Assembly: GCA_020850375.1 (NCBI GenBank)
Contig: JADZET010000156.1
Coordinates: forward strand, 1 to 19,665
Length of the DNA: 19,665 nt
Source: Phycisphaeraceae bacterium
Lineage (GTDB): Bacteria > Planctomycetota > Phycisphaerae > Phycisphaerales > Phycisphaeraceae
Direction: 5' to 3'
The translations under genes were made by a program, and so were the position numbers. Below the pieces are notes generated by a model, which did no database searches, was not told the DNA's origin, and was given only the letters and a program-made list of their open reading frames with translations. Positions 6,515 to 13,697 of this stretch are shown in pieces. Position 1 is the first letter of the stretch. Every line of letters starts with the position of its first letter.

Positions 6515-7498
6515 ATGCCCACCCGCTCCACCTTCACTCTCCCCGTCCCCCCCGACTTCGACCTCACCGCCGCCGTCTGCAGCTACGGCTACTTCATGCT
6601 CGCCCCCAACCAATGGCTCCCCGAGCAACGAGCATTCGTCCGCCCTCTCCGAACCCCCGAGGGTCGCATCGTCACCCTCACCCTCCGCCAACCAACCTCT
6701 CTCCCTTCTTCCCCCAAGCCGGGGCGCAAGCCCCGGGTCCTCCGCATCTCCGCCGACGCACGCCTCACCCCCGCCGACCGCGCCCACCTCCGCCCCCAGC
6801 TCACCCGCATGCTCCGCCTCGACCAATCCCTCACCGAATTCCACAAGCTCCACCCCCCAGCCCGCCGACGCCGCTTCGGCCGACTCTTCCGCTCGCCCAC
6901 CCTCTTCGAGGACATCGTCAAGACCATCACCGGCTGCAACACCACCTGGCCGCTGACCACCCGCATGAACCTGCTGCTTTGCCAGCACGTCGGCCAGGGC
7001 GCCTTCCCCACCCCCCACCAGATCGCCTCCCATACCCCCTCTGACCTCCAATCCCTCTGCAAGCTCGGCTACCGCGCCCAGCGCATCCACAACCTCGCCA
7101 CCGGCATCCTCGAATCCCGCCACAACCTCACCGCCCTCGAAGACCCCAACCTCCCCACCGACACCCTCCACGCCGCCCTCTTAAAACTTCCGGGGGTAGG
7201 CCCCTACGCCGCCGCCAACCTCTGCCAGCTCCTAGGCCGTTTCGACCGCCTCGCCATCGACTCCGAGACCTACCGCCACTTCCGCCAGGTCCACCACACG
7301 CCGACCCCCCGTTCCTCCGCCGCCCTGCGCAAGCTCCACCGCCGCATCGAGCGCCACTACGCCCGCTACGCCCCCTATCAATTCATCGCCTACTGGTTCG
7401 AACTCTGGCGTCATTACGAATCCCGCGTCGGCCCCGCCCGCCACTGGACCCCCCACCACGCCCGCCACTTCACCGCCGCCAGCCTACGCACCCCCTGA
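6515..7498 (+). CDS. HhH-GPD family DNA glycosylase (AlkA/3-methyladenine glycosylase-like)
   Basis: 327 residues. The helix-hairpin-helix is LPGVGPYAAANL (residues 225-236), followed by the catalytic Asp in LAIDSETY (D249). There is no Lys at the bifunctional-glycosylase position in the hairpin, which suggests a monofunctional base-excision enzyme. TITGCNTTW (137-145) matches the helix before the HhH in this family. No Fe-S cysteine cluster follows, unlike Nth or MutY. It would excise damaged bases in the cytoplasm. The start is ATG 6515, supported by TACAAT seven bases upstream and by strand composition, although the frame is open far upstream inside the opposite gene. Residues 67-75 (PKPGRKPRV) are encoded by palindrome C1, which looks like an in-frame insertion in a loop. 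Confidence 0.82.
   Translation: MPTRSTFTLPVPPDFDLTAAVCSYGYFMLAPNQWLPEQRAFVRPLRTPEGRIVTLTLRQPTSLPSSPKPGRKPRVLRISADARLTPADRAHLRPQLTRMLRLDQSLTEFHKLHPPARRRRFGRLFRSPTLFEDIVKTITGCNTTWPLTTRMNLLLCQHVGQGAFPTPHQIASHTPSDLQSLCKLGYRAQRIHNLATGILESRHNLTALEDPNLPTDTLHAALLKLPGVGPYAAANLCQLLGRFDRLAIDSETYRHFRQVHHTPTPRSSAALRKLHRRIERHYARYAPYQFIAYWFELWRHYESRVGPARHWTPHHARHFTAASLRTP
6715..6738 (+). repeat. Palindromic element family C, copy 1 (inside the glycosylase gene)
   Basis: CCGGGGC (6719-6725), loop GCAA and GCCCCGG (6730-6736) form a perfect 7-bp stem with a GNRA-type loop, framed by CAAG and GT. Copy 2 at 12450 matches with one C-to-T change. It is read in frame as PKPGRKPRV. Confidence 0.7.
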
Positions 7499-7525
7499 CG
7501 CCCACCCCATTCCCCCTCCCGCTCT

Positions 7526-7561
7526 CCCGTTTAGCGGGCGATCGCCCCCGGAAGATCGCCG
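7526..7561 (+). repeat. Palindromic element family B, copy 3 (with 7-bp insert)
   Basis: It is identical to B1 through CCCGTTTAGCGGGCGATCG. It then carries an extra CCCCCGG before AAGATCGCCG. The insert creates a copy of the window-wide decamer CCCCCGGAAG (7545-7554). Confidence 0.7.
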
Positions 7562-7582
7562 CGTCCTCCCTCCGCAATCAAC

Positions 7583-7614
7583 AAAAAAAGCCCCGGGACC
7601 TCTGTCCCGGGGCT
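7583..7614 (-). terminator. Intrinsic terminator of the FG-GAP PEP-CTERM gene
   Basis: AGCCCCGGGAC (7589-7599), loop CTCT and GTCCCGGGGCT (7604-7614) form an 11-bp stem. The A run at 7583-7589 becomes a U run after the hairpin on the - strand, just downstream of the stop at 7648. Confidence 0.85.
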
Positions 7615-7647
7615 CGATGTTTCTTCGTTCAACAACACGTCAATCCA

Positions 7648-8988
7648 TCAGCACCGCCGCCGCCGGATCATCATCCCCCCCACCGCCGTCGCCAGCACGC
7701 CCAGCCCCGCCGGCTCCGGAAGCAACGTGAACTGATACACCCGATCCCTCGCCCCGACCAGCAGCTGCCCATTGACCTGCGACAGCGATAGCCCGAACCC
7801 GTGACCCGTACTCCGGTAGAGGCCGTCACCCGCATAAGGGTTCTCATATGTCCCCACCAGATCCCCCGTCCCCAGGTCGAACTGATACACCGCCCCGATG
7901 CCCGGGTCCCCATCGTTTGGGTTCGGATCCTCGTCCGGGTCCCCCACCAGCAACTGATCCCCGATCACCGCCACCGTCCGCCCGAAACTGCTGTAGTCGC
8001 CCGGCGTCGGGTCGTACAGTGTGCGTAGCAACTGATATGTATTCGCGTCGAAGATATACACCCGGTCCGGATCAAACCCATCGGTCACGCCAATGATCAC
8101 TAGCTCCTCCGTCAACGTCGCGAAGCTCCCCGTCGGGGTCGTGTCGCCCGTCCCCCCGATCCCGAAGCCCTCCGTCACGTGCGGCGTAGGGTCCATGAAC
8201 TTGTGCAGCACTGACCCCGTCGCCCCGTCCAGCAGATAGTACGCCCCGGTCCCCAGCCCCGCCTCATCGTCGCTCGGCGACGCCACCAACATCTTGGTCG
8301 AATTCGTCATCACCGGCGACCCATACCCAGCATATTCCTTCGGCTCCGGGTTCCAGTAAGTCTGCTCCAAGGCGTAGCTGCTCCCGTCGAAGCGGTACAC
8401 CGCCCCCGACTTCTGCACCGGCGGCACGTCCGGCGAATAGGCTCCCGGCGTGCTCGCCACCACGTCATCACCCAGGAACGCCACCGTAGCCCCGAAGACC
8501 AACTGCTTCGGGTTCAGCGGGTCGTACCCCGGCGCGTCGAACGTCGCCAGCAACTGCCGCGAAGGAATGTCATATAGATACGCCTGCCCCACGTACTGGA
8601 TCGACGGCAGGTTGAACGCATCAAGCCCGAATGAACCCTTCGCCGACACCAGCATCCGATCCCCCTGCGTCACGATCCCCCCGCCGAAAAAATCACTCCC
8701 CGACTTGAAATTCGGCCCGCTGGGGTTCCAGAACGTGTGCTCAAGCGCTCCCGTCAATGAGTTGTACACGTACACCGCCCCAGCCCCCGGGTACGCCCCA
8801 TCCACGTTCCACGCCCCGATCAACACCTCATCCCCCACGCTGCCGATCGACGAACCGAACATGGGGCTCAACTCAAATCCGGGATACGCGTACGTCCTGA
8901 CCAGATCCCCCGGCCCCGCCATCGCCGCCCCCGCCCACACCACCGCGCACCACAACGCCATCGCACGCCCCGGCCGATTGATCGCCAT
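7648..8988 (-). CDS. PEP-CTERM secreted protein with FG-GAP-like beta-propeller repeats
   Basis: 446 residues. An N-terminal signal peptide (RPGRAMALWCAVVWAGAAMA|G) is followed by six or seven blades with the integrin-alpha-type pattern FGxSIxxxGDxxLIGA. Examples are FGSSIGSVGDEVLIGAW, FGATVAFLGDDVVAST, FGRTVAVIGDQLLVGDPDED and FGLSLSQVNGQLLVGA, interleaved with GAVYVYN/GAVYQFD strands. The C-terminus is LPEPAG, a hydrophobic stretch and RRRRC, a PEP-CTERM sorting signal. It probably acts outside the cell as an adhesion or matrix protein; the ligand is unknown. The ATG at 8988 is preferred over an upstream start at 9039 because AAAGGAG (- strand, 9003-8997) lies eight bases before it and the signal peptide begins there. 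It is followed by a strong terminator. Confidence 0.85.
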   Translation of the reverse strand: MAINRPGRAMALWCAVVWAGAAMAGPGDLVRTYAYPGFELSPMFGSSIGSVGDEVLIGAWNVDGAYPGAGAVYVYNSLTGALEHTFWNPSGPNFKSGSDFFGGGIVTQGDRMLVSAKGSFGLDAFNLPSIQYVGQAYLYDIPSRQLLATFDAPGYDPLNPKQLVFGATVAFLGDDVVASTPGAYSPDVPPVQKSGAVYRFDGSSYALEQTYWNPEPKEYAGYGSPVMTNSTKMLVASPSDDEAGLGTGAYYLLDGATGSVLHKFMDPTPHVTEGFGIGGTGDTTPTGSFATLTEELVIIGVTDGFDPDRVYIFDANTYQLLRTLYDPTPGDYSSFGRTVAVIGDQLLVGDPDEDPNPNDGDPGIGAVYQFDLGTGDLVGTYENPYAGDGLYRSTGHGFGLSLSQVNGQLLVGARDRVYQFTLLPEPAGLGVLATAVGGMMIRRRRC

Positions 8989-9100
8989 TGCTCTTCTCCT
9001 TTCTCGTTTGAGCGGCAGAACGCGAGTGTCACAGGACACCGCGGGACGTCAGCCCGCCCGACACAGGCCCAGAAACACGCCCCTGCTCTGATGCCCCCCA

Positions 9101-9129
9101 CTGATACCTCAATCCCAAACCACCGTCAA
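9101..9129 (-). promoter_or_regulatory. Putative promoter of the FG-GAP PEP-CTERM gene
   Basis: On the - strand, TTGACG (9129-9124), a 17-base spacer and TATCAG (9106-9101) give a plausible sigma-70 site. The leader to 8988 would be about 105 bases and contains a small hairpin (GTGTC, loop CTGT, GACAC). Confidence 0.4.
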
Positions 9130-9281
9130 CAATAATTTAAAGGTTTTATTAAACCAGAATATACCCCAAACCTAAGCATCTTCCCGTGGGTCATGCCCGC
9201 TTCCCCCCCACGCTTTCCACGCACAAGTATCATGTCCCTCTCCCGCTCCGCACTCCTCTTCCCCCACCCCTGGACCTCCCC

Positions 9282-10403
9282 ATGCCCCTCTACCTCCACG
9301 CCCCCAACCTCCAATCCCGCTGGGCCAGCCCCGAAAACTTCAAAGCCGGAAAGGGCTACGCCGCAACTTCCGGGGGAGGACGCAAGGGCAAGCCCTCCGT
9401 CCCCATCGCCCCCGGCGAAACCCTCACCCTCGCCGAGTCCAACAGCCACCCCGGCGCCATCCGCCGCATCTGGGCCACCATCCACCGCCGCATCCCCAAT
9501 CAGCTCCGCGGCCTGCGCCTGGACATGTACTGGGATGGTGCGTCCAAACCCGCCGTCTCCGTCCCCTTCGGCGACTTCTTCGGCCACACCCTAGGCCGCA
9601 TGACCCCCTTCGAATCCGCCCTCTTCTCCTGCCCCGAAGGCCGCAGCTTCAACTGCCTCATCCCCATGCCCTTCCGCACCGGCATGAAGATCACCCTCAC
9701 CAACGAGACCAACGTCACCCAGCCCCACCTCTTCTTCGACGTCGACTTCACCCTCGGCGACGACCATCCCCCCGACGCCCTCTACTTCCACGCCTGCTGG
9801 CAGCGCCAAAACCCCACCACCCTCCTGCGCGACTTCGAAATCCTCCCGAAAGTTCACGGCAAAGGCCGCTTCCTCGGCACGCACCTCGGCGTCCGCGCCG
9901 ACATGTCGAAATATCTCGACACCTGGTGGGGCGAGGGCGAGGTCAAAGCCTACCTCGACGGCGACGACGCCAATCCCACCCTCTGCGGCACCGGCACCGA
10001 GGACTACATCGGCACCGGCTGGGGCCAGGGCCGTTACGCCACCGCCTATCAGGGCTGCACCCTCGCCGACCATCCCCGCATGCAATTCGGCTTCTACCGA
10101 CTGCACGTCCCCGACCCGATCTACTTCCACCAGGACATCCGCGTCATCATCCAACAGATCGGCTGGGCCCCCCAGGACAAGCTCAAGCAGCTCACCGCCA
10201 ACGGCCTCGCGCTCACCATCGGCCACCAACCCATCGACCTGGGCGCCCCCGGCTCACTCTTCGAACGTCAGGACGACTGGTCCGCCACCGCCTACTTCTA
10301 CCTCAACTCCCCCACCACCGACCTCCCCCCGCTCCAACCCCTCCACGACCGCACCGCCAACTTGTTACCCCCCGAAGAAGCCGGCAAGCGCCTCGACCAA
10401 TGA
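9282..10403 (+). CDS. DUF2961 / glycoside hydrolase family GH172-like protein
   Basis: 373 residues, the usual DUF2961 length. Family landmarks in order: SPENFKAGKGY near residue 16; GAIRRIWAT (58-66); VPFGDFFGHTLG (94-105); SCPEGRSFNCLIPMPF (116-131); TWWGEGEVKAYLDGD (214-228); CGTGTEDYIGTGW (235-247), whose E240 is a candidate catalytic Glu; and FYRLHVPDPIYF later. DUF2961 members are now classed as GH172, fructofuranosidase or arabinofuranosidase-type enzymes; the substrate cannot be read from sequence. No signal peptide is evident from ATG 9282. A GTG at 9186 in the same frame would add 32 Pro-rich residues, which I think are not translated. An AT-rich stretch at 9130-9180 could hold the promoter. 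Confidence 0.82.
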   Translation: MPLYLHAPNLQSRWASPENFKAGKGYAATSGGGRKGKPSVPIAPGETLTLAESNSHPGAIRRIWATIHRRIPNQLRGLRLDMYWDGASKPAVSVPFGDFFGHTLGRMTPFESALFSCPEGRSFNCLIPMPFRTGMKITLTNETNVTQPHLFFDVDFTLGDDHPPDALYFHACWQRQNPTTLLRDFEILPKVHGKGRFLGTHLGVRADMSKYLDTWWGEGEVKAYLDGDDANPTLCGTGTEDYIGTGWGQGRYATAYQGCTLADHPRMQFGFYRLHVPDPIYFHQDIRVIIQQIGWAPQDKLKQLTANGLALTIGHQPIDLGAPGSLFERQDDWSATAYFYLNSPTTDLPPLQPLHDRTANLLPPEEAGKRLDQ

Positions 10404-10432
10404 TCCCCCAAAAAGTAGGCCCCTCGCCATGA

Positions 10433-10454
10433 GCCCCACCTGGAAAGGTGGGGC
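10433..10454 (+). repeat. Hairpin with GGAA loop downstream of the GH172-like gene
   Basis: GCCCCACCT (10433-10441), loop GGAA and AGGTGGGGC (10446-10454) form a perfect 9-bp stem. No T tract follows, so it is a weak terminator or a REP-like palindrome. The rest of the 169-bp gap shows no convincing gene. Confidence 0.55.
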
Positions 10455-10572
10455 CGCATCGATCCGCTTCACCCCACGATATGCTTCAACCCCATACGGC
10501 TCCTGCGCACGATCCTGATCGTGTTCCCGTTCCTGCTGAGCTTCCCCGCCGCCATCTTCCTGATCCACTACC

Positions 10573-11709
10573 TCACCTCGCCAACCGCCCCAGATGTCCC
10601 CGCGCCTCTTCCAGCAGCCGGTGAATCAAAAACGCCGACCGCGACTGCCACGGCACCCAGCGCAGCGCCTCTAGGTGATCAAGCACGTACCCTATCGTCA
10701 CCCGCAGTCCCCCCCACGGGATCCGCCGTCGCAGCAGCGCCACCTCCACCGCTCTGCCCGTCAGCCGCGCATACTCCCGCGTGTAACACCCCAACAGCTC
10801 ATCCACCCGCTCCGTCGACACCCCTGCCAGTCGCGGTAATACCACCCTGAACTCCTCCTCCATCGCCCCAAGGTGCGCGATCCCCCAATCGACGAACACC
10901 AGCCTTCGCCCTGCCTCGCTCCATCGCTCCGCCAGGTTATCGAAGCCGATGTCGCAGTTGACGCACACCCCATCTCCCCCCTCGCTCCACCCCGGCCGCC
11001 CGCGCAGCCGTCGCGCACAATCGCCCAGCAGCGACCGCTCCGTCTCGCTCAGCCCCAGCAGCGCCATCACCCGCCCGTCCGCCAACCCACGCTCGATCCC
11101 CTCCGCCAGTTCCTCGCTCGACCCCGTCCTGCGGATCGCCCCCGCACGCCCCGGGCACAGCCCCATCAACTCCCCCCGTTTCCCGAACGTGTACGCGTGC
11201 AGCCGCGCCGTCTCCCGCATCAGTTCCTCAACCTCACCGCCTTGATCAACCATCCGCTTCTCATCGCCCCGAACCTCGTGGCCCAAGCCAACTCGCGGAA
11301 ACGACTCCATGACCACCCAGAACGACCGCCGCGCCTGGTCCACCTCCGCGTCGTAGACCACCGGCACGAACGGCACATCCTGACCACCCCACCACCGCAT
11401 CAGCTCCACCTCCGACGCTCGTGAATCGAACATCCGGTCGATCTTGAACAAATTCACCGCGTCCGGGCAGAGCACCTTCACCACCACATCCAGCACGCCC
11501 CGCTCAATTGCCAGCGAGAGCCGCACCACCGTCGACCCCGAGTTGCTCACCCGCCCCCACCGCTGGGCGCAAAGATTCCTCGCCGAACACCCCTGGATCG
11601 ACACGGTCTCCCCCAACCGCCGACCGATCGCCACCTCTAACCGCTCGCGCGTCAGTCCACTCGGCCAAAACGCCAGCTCCCCCAGCGTCTCCGCCGTGAC
11701 CAGTTCCAT
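10573..11709 (-). CDS. Aminoglycoside phosphotransferase (APH)-like kinase
   Basis: 378 residues. The protein-kinase-like fold is suggested by LDVVVKVL (K78, the likely ATP-binding Lys), the catalytic loop VCVNCDIGFDNLA (D253 and N258) and the metal-binding Asp in LVFVDWGIA (D274). The usual HGDxHxxN motif reads NCDIGFDN, so the first His is Asn and the second Gly. It probably phosphorylates a small molecule in the cytoplasm; the substrate is unknown and resistance should not be assumed. The ATG at 11709 is chosen because GGAG lies nine bases upstream; an in-frame start at 11751 would add 14 residues. It is a single gene, divergent from the histidine phosphatase. Confidence 0.72.
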   Translation of the reverse strand: MELVTAETLGELAFWPSGLTRERLEVAIGRRLGETVSIQGCSARNLCAQRWGRVSNSGSTVVRLSLAIERGVLDVVVKVLCPDAVNLFKIDRMFDSRASEVELMRWWGGQDVPFVPVVYDAEVDQARRSFWVVMESFPRVGLGHEVRGDEKRMVDQGGEVEELMRETARLHAYTFGKRGELMGLCPGRAGAIRRTGSSEELAEGIERGLADGRVMALLGLSETERSLLGDCARRLRGRPGWSEGGDGVCVNCDIGFDNLAERWSEAGRRLVFVDWGIAHLGAMEEEFRVVLPRLAGVSTERVDELLGCYTREYARLTGRAVEVALLRRRIPWGGLRVTIGYVLDHLEALRWVPWQSRSAFLIHRLLEEARGHLGRLAR

Positions 11710-11796
11710 GCCGCTCTTCTCCACCCCCCCCTTTGGCACACGCCGCCGCAATCCTCATGTTCCTCCTCACTCCAGCCGTCGTCAACCGATCGCCCC

Positions 11797-11824
11797 TTGC
11801 GTCTCCCACCATCCCTCGTAGCAT
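11797..11824 (+). promoter_or_regulatory. Putative leaderless promoter of the histidine phosphatase
   Basis: TTGCGT (11797-11802), a 16-base spacer and TAGCAT (11819-11824) precede the ATG at 11832 by seven bases (CACCCCC). There is no Shine-Dalgarno sequence. Confidence 0.5.
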
Positions 11825-11831
11825 CACCCCC

Positions 11832-12392
11832 ATGCCCCACTTCACCCTCATGCGTCACGGCCAACCCGCCTTCGACGCCTTCGCCCACCGCACCCTCATC
11901 GGCGGCTGCCACGACTGGATCCCCCTCTCCCCCCAAGGCATCGAGCAAGTCCATGCGGCAGCCCTCGATTGGCGGCAGACTCACGCCCCCCACCTAATAA
12001 AGCCCTTCGACCTCATCCTCGCCTCCCCCATGACCCGCGCCCTGCACACCGCCGCCCTCGTCAGCCGCATCCTCGACCTGCCGATGCACGTCGAGTTCGA
12101 CCTCCACGAGTGGCTCCCTGATCTGACCTTCCGCTACGAATCCTTCGCCCCCGTCCAGCAAGCCATCGACGACCGCAAGCAATGCCACAACGAGTGGCCC
12201 CCCGGCCAGACCCGCACCTGGGAGCCCTTCTCACAAGTCCGTAAACGCGCCACCGCCGTCCTCGAACGCTACACGGATAAACAATCCGTCCTGGTCGTCT
12301 GCCACCACACCCTCATCCAAGCCTTGACCGGCCAGAGCCTCGACCACGCCCAGTCGCTCCCCTTCGACCTCGTCCCCACCGGCAAAACATAG
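11832..12392 (+). CDS. Histidine phosphatase superfamily protein (phosphoglycerate mutase-like)
   Basis: 186 residues. The RHG motif (R8, H9, G10 in LMRHGQP) carries the phosphorylated His. ASPMTRALHTA (64-74) supplies the phosphate-pocket Arg, E93 in LHEW is a candidate proton donor, and VVCHHTLI (156-162) carries the second catalytic His. The size fits small phosphatases of this family (CobC/SixA/PhoE-like). The substrate is unknown. The ATG at 11832 is preferred because the RHG strand starts right there and the -10-like box is seven bases upstream. It is convergent with the GNAT gene across a repeat-filled gap. Confidence 0.85.
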   Translation: MPHFTLMRHGQPAFDAFAHRTLIGGCHDWIPLSPQGIEQVHAAALDWRQTHAPHLIKPFDLILASPMTRALHTAALVSRILDLPMHVEFDLHEWLPDLTFRYESFAPVQQAIDDRKQCHNEWPPGQTRTWEPFSQVRKRATAVLERYTDKQSVLVVCHHTLIQALTGQSLDHAQSLPFDLVPTGKT

Positions 12393-12449
12393 CAGCGCCT
12401 CACTGCTTCATTCCCCTTCAACCTTCTCCAACCGTCGGATCTCTTCCTC

Positions 12450-12478
12450 CAAGCCGGGGCGCAAGTCCCGGGTACTCC
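12450..12478 (+). repeat. Palindromic element family C, copy 2
   Basis: CCGGGGC (12454-12460), loop GCAA, then GTCCCGG (12465-12471): the same as C1 except for one change that leaves a G-U pair in RNA. The flanking CAAG and GGGT are shared with C1. Confidence 0.7.
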
Positions 12479-12493
12479 CCTCCTCCCCCCATA

Positions 12494-12520
12494 CCGCCCC
12501 TGAGTCCGCGAAGGGGCGGG
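12494..12520 (+). repeat. Palindromic element family D, copy 1
   Basis: CCGCCCC (12494-12500) and GGGGCGG (12513-12519) flank TGAGTCCGCGAA. Copy D2 in the ABC exporter gene has the same arms and TGAGTC...GAA but a longer inner hairpin. Confidence 0.65.
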
Positions 12521-12543
12521 TATCTCTCTCCTCCATCAACTCC

Positions 12544-12572
12544 CCCGCTTAGCGGGCGATCGAAGATCGCCG
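12544..12572 (+). repeat. Palindromic element family B, copy 4 (forms the 3' end of the GNAT gene)
   Basis: It differs from B1 by one base in the body (CCCGCTTAGCGGG instead of CCCGTTTAGCGGG), with the same GGCGATC-GAA-GATCGCC stem. Read on the - strand it encodes RRSSIAR and the TAA stop of the acetyltransferase. Confidence 0.75.
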
Positions 12573-13058
12573 TTCCCCCTCACCCCCCCCAATCCCCAGC
12601 ACAAACTCACTCCACCCCTCCCGCCCCTCAACTTCCCCCTCCCTCGCCCCCCATCGCCGCCACAACCGAATCGACGCCTCGTTCGTCTTCTCGATCGTCA
12701 CCGATACCCGCTCCACCCCGCTCTCCCGCGCCATCGCCACCACCAACCCAAACGCCGCTGTCGCCACGCCGCACCTCCGGTGCGCGCTGCCCACCCAGTA
12801 CCCGATCCGCGCCCGCTTCCCATCCTCGCTGCGATGGCTCAATGAGATCGTCCCCACCGCCGCCCCATCGCGCAGGATCGCGAAGGTCACCGCCCGGTTC
12901 CTCTCGCACCACGCCTCAATTTTTCGCCAAAACCCCTCCCCCGTCGGCCGATCCCCCTCGGGCACACCAAGCTCCCCCCGCAGCACCTCATCCTCGCACA
13001 GCAGCCTCGCCAGCCGCTCCGCATCCCCCCGCGTCACCTCCCGAACCACGACCCGCAT
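12549..13058 (-). CDS. GNAT family N-acetyltransferase (RimJ/RimL type)
   Basis: 169 residues. GNAT motif A is visible as RARIGYWVGSAHRRCGVATAA, with the acetyl-CoA pyrophosphate loop RRCGVA. It is followed by VERVSVTIEKTNEASIRLWRRWG, which is motif B (N..S..L..k.G). The N-terminal strand VVVREVTRGDAERL also fits. It would transfer acetyl from acetyl-CoA to an amine or a protein N-terminus; the target is unknown. The ATG at 13058 follows GGGAGGA, which ends 12 bases upstream; GTG 13067 and TTG 13079 are alternatives. The last seven residues (RRSSIAR) and the stop come from palindrome B4, so the native C-terminus may have been replaced. Confidence 0.82.
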   Translation of the reverse strand: MRVVVREVTRGDAERLARLLCEDEVLRGELGVPEGDRPTGEGFWRKIEAWCERNRAVTFAILRDGAAVGTISLSHRSEDGKRARIGYWVGSAHRRCGVATAAFGLVVAMARESGVERVSVTIEKTNEASIRLWRRWGAREGEVEGREGWSEFVLGIGGGEGERRSSIAR

Positions 13059-13140
13059 GGGATCCACGTCTCCTCCCAATCAGCAAAGAAATGCCGCACA
13101 ACGTCGATGCAATCAACGTATTCATTTACAACGCACGACA

Positions 13141-13623
13141 TTAACCGAAAATCGCCCATGCTCCGCTTACACATCCCGCCCAGATGCAGATAAAAGATCC
13201 CCACGCCAACACTTTTCCAAGGCACTCCTGTGAAGACAACTCCTCATCTTTCTTCTGAATTGCACTCAAACCAAGTTCGCCCGCATAGTATTGCCGCACA
13301 CCTTCCCTCCAATGTCGAAACAGAGATGTTATCGAATAATACTTCCATGCATTAAAGCATCCGACCATTAACAGCCCAAGAATGAAGAAGCTAAGCGTCA
13401 CTTTGACAGATACCAAAGAGCTTATCTCTTGGTTAGCTCCGATGAACCCCAGCACAGCCACCGCGCCGCCCGCATTTACATAAAATAGATATTTAATTGC
13501 ACGGTCTATGGCTTCCTTTTCAAGGAAATACAACTGCTCCCACCGAGTATTAATACGCTGAGACTCGGCTAACCACGCTTCTGCTTCCTGCTTCACTGAA
13601 GATTCTAGTAGTTTATTTGGCAT
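13141..13623 (-). CDS. Hypothetical membrane protein in an AT-rich, probably transferred segment
   Basis: 160 residues, no family recognised. Residues 5-42 are a charged, probably helical N-terminal segment. Predicted membrane spans are about 45-63 (LFYVNAGGAVAVLGFIG), 73-93 (VKVTLSFFILGLLMVGCFNAW) and 136-159. A soluble Lys/Glu helix lies at 100-133 between spans 2 and 3. Base composition differs sharply from the rest of the window: 24 of 60 bases are G or C at 13321-13380, against about 39 to 41 of 60 in sampled genes, and codon use lacks the NNG bias of other - genes. No clear Shine-Dalgarno site precedes the ATG at 13623. It lies 74 bases downstream of lexA on the same strand, so readthrough from lexA is possible. 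Confidence 0.65.
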   Translation of the reverse strand: MPNKLLESSVKQEAEAWLAESQRINTRWEQLYFLEKEAIDRAIKYLFYVNAGGAVAVLGFIGANQEISSLVSVKVTLSFFILGLLMVGCFNAWKYYSITSLFRHWREGVRQYYAGELGLSAIQKKDEELSSQECLGKVLAWGSFICIWAGCVSGAWAIFG

Positions 13624-13697
13624 TCATGGACCACTCAGAGTGTTTATAGAACAAACAGAATCGCAATCATCAAATAAGCCTGTCTCTCACACTTTTC

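Noticed and set aside
10494..10572. Hydrophobic + strand segment (LRTILIVFPFLLSFPAAIF) resembling a small membrane protein
   Set aside because: There is no ATG or ribosome site for the frame, and it continues without a stop deep into the opposite kinase gene. It may be a remnant, but I cannot support a gene.
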